Shown: positions 55,674 to 64,000 of the stretch, piece after piece
How the letters are laid out: each line of letters begins with the position of its first letter
Position numbering within the stretch: the stretch's first letter is position 1
DNA from: Glycine soja
Lineage: Eukaryota > Streptophyta > Magnoliopsida > Fabales > Fabaceae
Length of the DNA: 64,000 nucleotides
Assembly (NCBI RefSeq): GCF_004193775.1
Contig: NC_041021.1
Span: forward strand, 23,094,632 to 23,158,631
Reading direction: 5' to 3'
Notes under the pieces: model-generated
Database searches by the model: none
The model's input: the letters and a program-made list of their open reading frames with translations, nothing else
What the model was told of the DNA's origin: nothing
Position numbers and translations under genes: made by a program

Positions 55674-58045
55674 GTATGCCAGGGTACTTGCTTTGGCCAG
55701 TGGTTCAGGGATAAAAGGGAATGCCCCACATTATTTCCATGACTCACATATAAAAACGAATGTTTAGAAACTTATGCAAAACTGATCGTGCATGCACCCA
55801 TGTGGACACTCAAGCTTCAAGTTTGTGGTCATGTAACACTAAGGCTTAGGATTCATTTTTCCTATTTAAAATCAACCTAGTGTTTCCAAAAGATGCTCTT
55901 TTATTAATTTATGCTCACATCCGAGCCCATTTAGGCATTTGAAAAAAATTTCACGGCATTCACCCTTCAGGTGTACACACATTTTTTTTTCAAAAACCTT
56001 TGTGTTCTGATCAGTGAAACCTTTTTTCAAAGAAAAACTGGCAGACACTTCTTTCCAAAAGCATCTTGACTTTTCAGTCAAAATTTAACTATTTTTTTGT
56101 TTTGCGCTTGTTTATTTTAATTCCTATGATTATGAGAAAACTAGGCGTATTCAACTATGACTTAAGAAACATAGGTAAATAACTAACAAGCAGAAATTTA
56201 AAAGGTATTAGGCTGCCTCCTAGTAGCGCTTCTTTAATGTCTTGAGCCAGACGTAGGACGACAACCTGTCGATCACGGGCCCAATATCTGCTCGTACCTG
56301 CCCTTAAGTCTCCAAATACAGGAAAATAGTACTGCATAGAAAAATATGACTATGCTACCACTTACCTTTGCTTACCTTTGGCCTTGGACTTGGTGTGGTA
56401 TCGACCAAATCTTCTCCTATCCTCCGACTTACATGACAACAATGATGCACATGCATGCTTATGAATAGGCAGTTCAAGGGTAATAATTCAAACAAATATT
56501 TCTTATGTTCAAAATTACTTAAACGCTCACGGCACCCCTATAGATCAAGCGAGATGGCTCGGGATCGATCGCATGCACCATTTGAAGGATGGCAATGGAT
56601 TGTCACACTTTGGTGTATGACCAATTGAAACATTCTTGATTTAAGGTCATAGAGTGATGCCAGGGGTCTATTGAACCCACTGAAACTTGATGGCAAGGGT
56701 TGATCTTGACAGAATTTATGTAACAAAGCTACCCTTGGATTCGAAAGCAATCTCAAAGAGTATGCATGAGAGACTAACGTCAAATTTTTGGGCATTTTCC
56801 ACGAGCTCTTAGCCAAATGAGTTTGCTTCTCAAATGTGCAAGTGTGAACCTTAGGGGTTTCTCTTTTTGTTTTATATATTTTTTTTTTAACAATCACAAG
56901 CATGTGCAGGTTTCATTCTATAATCCTAACTTAAAAGCAAATTAGTCATTCCTTGATCCACATGGGCTTTATCGGGCTTGTAATGTGGTTAGGGGTAAGA
57001 GGGCTATGAAAGAAAGGATTAGACAGGCTCTAAGTGTGTTTGATGGTTATATTGAGTAAGAACCTCAAGAGCATCTTGCCTGTACCTTTTGTTCATTTCC
57101 ACTTTGTAGTTTGCATTGCTCTTCCTGTTGGTTTAGCGATGGTTCCCACTCAGGGATTCTATTTTGTTTTTTCTATTTTTCTTTGTTGTTGTTTTTAGAA
57201 AACAACATTCTTTGGCTCAGAGGGGGTAGCAAAGGATAGACTAGTTTTTGGGATATTGAAACATGGCCATGCATCATTTCAAATCTTAACTACATCCTCT
57301 TTGTAGTTTGGATTTTGAGACAAAACCTTAATAACACGCCTCCGATTATTATTTATTATTTTTTTTCCTTTTTTTTTCCAACCCTAATATTTGCTTAGGC
57401 CACCTTTTCGGGTGTTCAACCTAACGAGTGAGAAATTTTGATCTGCCCCTAGATTTGCTTAAGGCTCATGCACGGTGCCTCTCATTGCCCCAATGTAGGG
57501 CTCTGAGGCATCCATTTGTTTTTTTTTATGACCTTGTAACAAGGCAAGATGAAAGAAACTGTGCAGATTCTTGAAAATGAATTTTCAAGGATAAGAAACA
57601 TTTAAAAGATTTTCAATTGGTAGATTAAGTCAAATGACTCCTGTTTTTTATAAGCTCACTTTTCTCTCAAAAAGACAACTTTTAAGAACGATGAAATGAG
57701 GTCACATGAATGTCTGTACTTCATTTGCAACACAACCAATCAAACGTGTTTTTTTTTTACTTTTTACTTTACTCATCGTCTACGGCACCCTCACCAAACG
57801 TGTAGAACGAGCAATTTATGATTGAACAGACTTGGGGAGTCAAACTCAAAAGCGCAGGTCGCTTGAGCAAACAACGACTTACACTCACATTCCAGTGGAA
57901 GTTAATAAGCAAAGATGTAATTGTGAGAGAATGGGAAACAAGGATGTCAAATTTATCCATATTATTAGCATTGTAATTGTGGTTTGCAATAATGGCATAA
58001 ACTTGAAAATCCTACTGAGTCACTGGAGACATCTAACAATAACCT

Positions 58046-58716
58046 TCAACATGGGTTCCTTCCTCTTTCTCCTTCTCTCCATTTGCCCCAGGCCACTTCA
58101 ATCCTTTCACCGGCGAACACTAAATCAGAAAATCTTGAAGGCATGTAATCCACCATCTTTTCATAGTAGGACACCGATAATGTGTCTACTATCATCGTTA
58201 TCAACTCCCTCTTGGGGGCGCTACTTGAGTTGCCATATCCATCCACCTTTGGGCGTACCTTTTGAAAGATTCGTGCTCCCTTTTGCACAAGTTCTGTAGC
58301 TACATCCTATCTGGAGCCATATCGAAATTGTACTAATACTGCCTAATGAAGGCAACCATTAGGTCTTTGCAAGAATGGACTCGGGACAGTTCCTGATTAG
58401 TGTACCAGGTGACAGCTACTCTAGTAAGACTTTCCTGGAAGAAATGCATCAACAACATTTCATCTTTTGTGTATGCCCCCATTTTCCTACAATACATCTT
58501 CAGATGGTTCTTGGGGCAAGTAGTCCCCTTGTACTTATTGAAGTCGGGCACCTTGAACTTCGGAGGGATGGTGATGTCAGGCACTAAGCACAAGTCCGCC
58601 AAGTCAGCAAAAGCATACCTTTCACCTCCTTCAACGGCTCCAAGCCTTTCCTCTATATGAACCAACCTTCTCTTCTCTGCCATAGCAAGAGGGATTCTTC
58701 CTGCCACAAAATGCAA
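58046..58716 (-). pseudogene. gag: Ogre-2 gag remnant
   Basis: On the minus strand it reads FADLADLCLVPDITIPPKFK, VPDFNKYKGTTCPKNHLKMY and KMGAYTKDEMLLMHFFQESL up to FIRQY, then a stop at about 58333. After a frame change come PKRELITMIVDTLSVSYYEK and MPSRFSDLVFAGERIEV. This is the same domain as Ogre-1 gag. The helix-like N-terminal part (MGEVDKVQDRIKATMMEAMM, 58959-59198) lies upstream in another frame, so the gene has several frameshifts. Confidence 0.82.
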
Positions 58717-58958
58717 GGGTTGTGGTTGTGGGAGAAACGGAGGGCATATTTGAGGTGAGGCTTGAAGTCGGCTAGATTGTGGTGGGGTATTTCATGTGCC
58801 TCCCTCATGAGTTAAGGGACAAATGCATGATCAGATTGAGGTTTTTGGTTCTCGATGAGTATGGGAGTGGAGTTATTGACATTCTTATCGGGAGTGCGCG
58901 CCACATTGGGTGGTGCATAGTTGGGAGCCAAGTCATATGGTGGGAAGGAATGCTTGTT

Positions 58959-59198
58959 TTAAACTTGCACAAAATGGGGGCCGCCCGTACTTCCCAATTC
59001 TTTGCCTGTCTGCCCTACCATATCTGAGATGGCATGATTTATTTGGTTGAGGCTAGATGGGGGAGTCAAGTCCACCTCAGCAATGGCACTGGTAGCAGCA
59101 ATTGCAGCTGCATTGACCTCCATTATCTTCTTCATGCTCATCATGGCCTCCATCATTGTGGCCTTTATCCGATCTTGCACCTTGTCTACTTCACCCAT
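58959..59198 (-). pseudogene. Ogre-2 gag N-terminal remnant
   Basis: An open stretch on the minus strand with Met- and Ala-rich helical sequence (MGEVDKVQDRIKATMMEAMM) and a hydrophilic tail. It precedes the gag domain in the element's sense, so I take it as the gag N-terminus. No close match exists elsewhere in the window. Confidence 0.5.
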
Positions 59199-60896
59199 TA
59201 CTCTAGCTCTAGCACGCGTTCATTAAGGGTGTCGTAAAGTGCATTCTTTCCTTTTGATAACGATGATTACGGTTCGGTTTTCAAGGAAAGAATGCAATGA
59301 GCAATGCAACCAATGAAAAGCATGGATGTATGCGAATGATGAATTTTTGAAGTATTGGAAATTTTACACAGGACACAGGGTTGAGTCAAATCATATGACA
59401 TTGTTTATTACATCTTGTCAGAGTCAAAGTGAAACTGGAAGTAACAGGGACATCCACAGTCCTAATTTTGTAAATCATGGGTTGGAAATAGACAAAGGAG
59501 CGATGTAACTCAATTCATCTTTTGCCCCAATTTTGGCAAGCCGGTTACTTCCATACTTGACCTTGACTTGATGAACCTTTTCTTAAAAGCATGTGCTTGG
59601 TTCAACACCATAATCTGAGGGAAAAAAAATTGATTGGCAATACTTCCGCAATCATAGAGATGAATGACTAGGGCATACTCAAGATATGCATGGAAAATGA
59701 GATTGAGATGCTCGAAGAACCATCATTTTACCAGTGAACCATGCATTAGGTTTCACATGATTTTCACTCCTTTTTTTTTAAATGGGCGTATAATCCCAAC
59801 ATGGTAGGTTTACAGCCATCATCATGGTACCCAACACATGTAACTAAGAAAGTGGTATGACTTTTTTTTGTTCTCTTTTGATTTTTTTTTTTTTTGCAGA
59901 GGAAAATGCAAGGGTCATGCATGAGTGAACATGACATGCAAATGATGAAAATAGAATGTATGCAGTATTCAAAACAAAAAAGCATGCTAAATGTAGATGT
60001 GTGGTAATGCAATGACTTATGCAAATGCAATGCACGAATATGATGAAAGAAAAATGTGGGAATGATATGTCCATTGCAATGTCATGAAGAGATGCTTATG
60101 TGGTGTATGATACAAATGTATTTTACAGACACGAGAACCTGGAAAATTATTTCTTCTTACTTGCAACATTTCGCAGTACAGTACTCCATGTATGCACTTA
60201 AAAAGGTGATATGGACCTTTCGACTTCCCGTTACAAAATGACGGTACCAAAATACAACGCATGCATGATGACACAATGCGGACATAAACGCACAAAAGCG
60301 CATGGTTTAGTGCAACAGGGGGACACACAAGCATGGCAACATCATAAAAAACAATCATACAACAGAGACGCACATGACATTTAGAAGGTATGCATAGCAG
60401 TGTTAAGGAAAACAAAACACCCATCGTGTTCACTTCGTGCCCCTATTTTAGGAACCTAAACTGGAGGAACTAAAAGGCTTTTAGTGCTAACTCCCAAGGT
60501 GGTTATATCTCTCAATGGTTTCTAGAGATATCATTCCCTTTGACATCAATGTTATGGCGATAGGGACTACCAGCGACAGCATATCATCAAAGATAAAAAC
60601 TCTAGATGAGGTTTCACTGTCATCAAGCAAGTCGGGGACTTAGCATGATCACAAATTCAGCTCTACTTTCTATGTTCCCACGGACCTGGGTATAGGGCCC
60701 TTTTTCAACTCACGGTGTGTGCAAAAAGTATGGGTGTTTGTGTGCATCAAATGAATAAATATCTATCTCATGCCTACATTTAAAAACACACTAAAAGCAT
60801 CAAAGAGTTATAGAACATTAGAGAAATAAAGGGAAACTGACAAAAAGGGGAAGTCATTATATTGCACAAGATTAGAAGGTCTAACTCTCTAAAACC

Positions 60897-60911
60897 GTCC
60901 CCAGTGGAGTC
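60897..60911 (-). other. Ogre-2 primer binding site remnant
   Basis: GTCCCCAGTGGAGTC is the reverse complement of most of the Ogre-1 primer site. The last bases before the LTR differ (AAGG in place of GCCA), so the site next to the LTR is degraded. Confidence 0.7.
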
Positions 60912-60918
60912 AAGGGTG

Positions 60919-62349
60919 TGTCTGCCATCAAAGGGAAATGCGTGGAGTCGCCACCAACGTTTATTCGAGAAAAACGTTAGAAAAATCAGAAATACAATGG
61001 TCTACGTATTTTGAAAATTAGGGTTCGGGAGTTGTTTTTACGCATGAACAAGGTATTAGCACCTCACGCGTCCATCACAAGGGATGGCAGTCTCTAATCA
61101 AGTGTGCAAATCCGGACTTCAAAATTATGTAATTTTCCTTTTTATGCTTTTTTATGTATTTTCTTTCCTTTTTATGTTTTTTACTTTTTGGTGGTCAACA
61201 AGGGTGTTTCCCTTGCTCCTACGTATTCCTCAATTGTGATGAAGAAATCAGACCTACGTAGTTCTTTAAGAAGTAAACGTTGGTTAAGTTGTTTTATCTT
61301 TTTTGAAAGATAGATTTTTGTTGCGAACAAAAGTCGTTTAAGGCGTTGGACCTTTAAATGATCTCTTGATTTTTGAATGGAGGGGAGAACCGTTAAGGTG
61401 TTGGACCTTGAACGGTTTCAAATGACCTTTTTGCGGGCAAAATTTTGATTTGCGAGTTGATTTTAGCCTTAGTTTCACTTGGTTATTTCTCAACTCATTT
61501 AAAGAGAACTTTCAAAGTAAATGTCCGGTTGAAACTCGCCCTTTTAATGATCAACCGAGGTTATAGCACAAACAATCAGTTGAATTTTATTTTAAAGGCG
61601 ATTAAATGAGATTACAATGCAAACGATCGGTCAGAATTCATTTTAACATTGATTAAGTGATGTTACGGCTTAAACGATTGGTCAAAATTCGCTTAAAACG
61701 AAGAAAAAGAATACCGAAAGTAGACGAGATGAAGATGAAAACAAACAAAGCAAGAATGGACCCCTAAAGGTGCATAGAATGAACTCAAAGCTTCGAAATC
61801 GAAAACTAACCGGTTGAAGATCGACGAACGACAAAGAACGAACGAAGAACGACGAAGAACGTTTAGGGAATTGATCACGGAAACGTCACAGAAGCATTAT
61901 GGAAGCGTCTCGACTTGAATTTTCTTCTTCTTTCTCCTTCTTTTCACTAATTTTAAGTGAAATATGTTTGCCCAGGGTGTTGAACCCTTCCCTTCAGCCT
62001 CCCATGCCCTTTTATAGCCAAAATAAGGGAGGAGGTTGCCGCCCAGCTCACCTAGCCGAGCTTAGCTCGCCCAGGTGAGCTGGTAGCTTCAACCAGAAGC
62101 AACATGCTCGCCCAGGTGAGCTGTTGCTTCCTCTAGAAGGTTCCTAACGGGCCTAGATGGGCCCAGGGCTAGGTACACCCCCCTAAATTGATCAGTTCAC
62201 CCCCATTTTGTGTTTTTTGGATGATCTCCTTTTGATATATTGCGAAACTTTACAGATTACGCAGCGATGAGTGTTAAGCATCTCAATTTGGTCAGCCAAA
62301 GTCCGTATGTTGACAAGCAATTGTCCCCGGACGAAATTTGGGTATGACA
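60919..62349 (-). mobile_element. Ogre-2 5' LTR
   Basis: 1.43 kb. Related to the Ogre-1 LTR but clearly diverged: shared GGAGTCGCCACCAACGTTTA (near 60955), the TTGCTCCTACGT block and the ACGAAATTTGGGTATGACA end at 62349. TATA in reverse at 62010-62016. It has palindrome-like CTCGCCCAGGTGAGC motifs at about 62070 and 62108. The left border is set at TGTCTGCC. Confidence 0.8.
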
Positions 62350-64000
62350 GTGTCTTAAACATAACATACATGTAAATTTCAACAAAAGTCAAATACAAGT
62401 TTCCTAGATAGAAATCATCAATTATCAATCACTTGAAAATTTCTAAATCCCAATCTTCTTTATTATTTTCACTACTATTACAATTTTAGATTTCATTTCT
62501 GAAAATTGAAATCCCAAACATAACCACCCAAGAAACTCTTATTGTCTCTACTAAGAGGCTTTTTTAATCAACCCATCGCAATACTATTCTTCAAAAGGCT
62601 ACTTTTGGTTTTCTATAGCCACACACTAAACTCCTTTGCTATGGCAACCCCTATAGCAGGCAGGGGCAACCACATTGTAACTACAATTTAAAACAATGAC
62701 CATTTGGAATATGGAAAATTTGGGTGAATTCTTCTCTAACCTATTTTTTTCTTCTTTTTCTCCCCCAAAATTGGTGCCCCATTTCCACACAAATTAATCA
62801 AATTAGGTCATCAAAAGAATCTACAAGACTAGATGCTTGGCATGAATTGGTCAACCTAACAAGCAAAAGAATCTACAACCAAACCTAACAATCAAGCATA
62901 GATGCTTGGCATGAATTACAAGACTAACATGAATAATTTCAACTCAAATGAACCAAAATTAACTAGAAAATCCAAAAAGGTCAAATTTTTATAACTCAAC
63001 TAAAAATACGACTCAGATGGCAAGAAAGATCTAGACTGCAACCCGAGTTCATGTACATGATTTGTAGCTAAGTTTGATCTGATTGAGATGCAAAAATTCA
63101 GAAATTGGAGACATAAATCAAAGTGATATGTCAAAAAAATGATGAATAAGGATTTAAAAGAAATGCAAAGAGAAGTGAAGTGCCACAATACATACCATCT
63201 AGGATCTGATTAGAGCCTGCAACTACAAACAAGTGAGTGAGTATTTGCCAACAAAGAACACCAACTTGTTTCTCCAAAGCAAACACAACAACACGAACAA
63301 ATTTGGAATTCAATTAATAAATTACTGATATTTTAGCGATACTAATTTTAAATTGTTTTATCATGATTTAATGTTAAATTCAAAACTGAATATTAATAAA
63401 AAAATTAAAATTATTAAGTGGTTAATTAAAATTAAATAATATTAATTTAATATGATATATAAATTCATAATACATGTATTAAAAAAGAAAAAAAAACATA
63501 CATGATTATACAAACAAAATTATGCATCTCACATTTCAAATGAAGATTCAAATTTGCTAAAACGTATTCAATATTGGCTATAAATTCTTTTAATTAGTAT
63601 ATTTTAAATTTTATTATAAGGATTTAATTTGAGTATACCAAAAGTGTAAAAAATTATATTTTATCTATTTTTTTAATGAGATAAACTATCAAAACTATTA
63701 AATTTTATAATAATTACTTTAAAATTCATAAATAGAATGATTTTTAATTTTTTGATGATATAAAAAATCATTAGAAGTACATAAAAATTAAGGTCATATA
63801 ATAAATATCTCTTATTTTTGTTTTCTTAACTAATTATGAATGTATTTTTTAAAAAGAAATAAATATAATTAAGAATTAAAAAATATCAATTTAGATATGT
63901 TACAAGTAATATAAATAATTTTAAACATTTAAATTGTAATTTACAGATTATCACTATAATATAAATTATCATTAAAACATGTTACACAAAAATACAATAA
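62350..64000. other. AT-rich sequence, nothing recognised
   Basis: The segment lies outside the outermost element. No ORF over 80 codons, no LTR ends, no repeats beyond simple AT runs. The last 700 bp are strongly AT-rich. It could be intergenic host DNA or an eroded element. Confidence 0.5.

Larger units (their letters stand above)
55674..60896 (-). mobile_element. Ogre-2 internal region, right visible part
   Basis: Continues the host element after Athila-B. 55679-56400 matches the Ogre-4 3' UTR (33960-34870). 56400-58030 shows no gene and no match I recognise. A gag remnant lies at 58046-59198. 59220-60430 shows no gene. 60430-60690 matches the Ogre-1 leader in reverse. ORF1, protease, RT, RNase H, integrase and the late ORF are absent, so this is a non-autonomous or deleted Ogre. 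Confidence 0.7.

Overview
KIND OF DNA. This is repeat-rich plant nuclear DNA. I see no single-copy host gene, no tRNA or rRNA gene and no bacterial or organellar sequence. LTR retrotransposons of the Ty3/gypsy Ogre/Tat and Athila lineages plus one Ty1/copia element, LTRs of about 0.9-2.6 kb, abundant TAATCGATTA and CGCTTAGCG motifs and AT-rich spacers suggest pericentromeric heterochromatin of a legume, most likely soybean (Glycine). The genus is inferred from remembered repeat character, not from a search. LAYOUT, outermost first. (1) Ogre-2, a minus-strand Ogre/Tat element, is seen as two pieces, 22940-24337 and 55674-62349, with its 5' LTR at 60919-62349. (2) Athila-A (plus strand; only its 3' part is in the window) ends at 22939, apparently inside Ogre-2. 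Its accessory ORF is split by a 2.6-kb probable solo LTR (77-2688, target duplication ATCCA). Its 3' LTR (4618-5179 plus 22798-22939) is split by Ogre-1, a complete 17.6-kb plus-strand Ogre (5180-22797, duplication ATAAC/ATAAT). (3) Athila-B (24338-55673, plus strand, duplication GTATG) sits inside Ogre-2 and has been filled by other elements: Ogre-3 (26982 to about 32990, minus), pieces of a second minus-strand Ogre (33005-35160, 45473-46000, 52386-52652; called Ogre-4), Athila-C (35161-40746, minus), an orphan LTR and leader (40747-42343, minus), a 3.1-kb array of 24-bp repeats (42344-45472) and a rearranged copia element (46001 to about 52385, minus). (4) 62350-64000 is AT-rich sequence in which I recognise nothing. 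HOW THE PARTS WORK. Only Ogre-1 is structurally complete: LTR, primer site, ORF1, gag, protease with a G-patch-like segment, a 152-bp intron, reverse transcriptase, two RNase H domains, integrase, a late accessory ORF behind its own promoter-like module, a repeat-rich 3' UTR, polypurine tract and LTR. At least seven in-frame stops and frameshifts mean it cannot make its own proteins. The other elements are partial or recombined. MOST INTERESTING. The 24-bp minisatellite with a 288-bp higher-order repeat; 102-bp satellite-like arrays in Ogre 3' UTRs that differ about five-fold in copy number between two copies and include an inverted block; one accessory-ORF family in three lineages; short palindromes near the promoters of three LTR families; a palindromic copia LTR; and mismatched Ogre ends that replace the Athila-B pol region.
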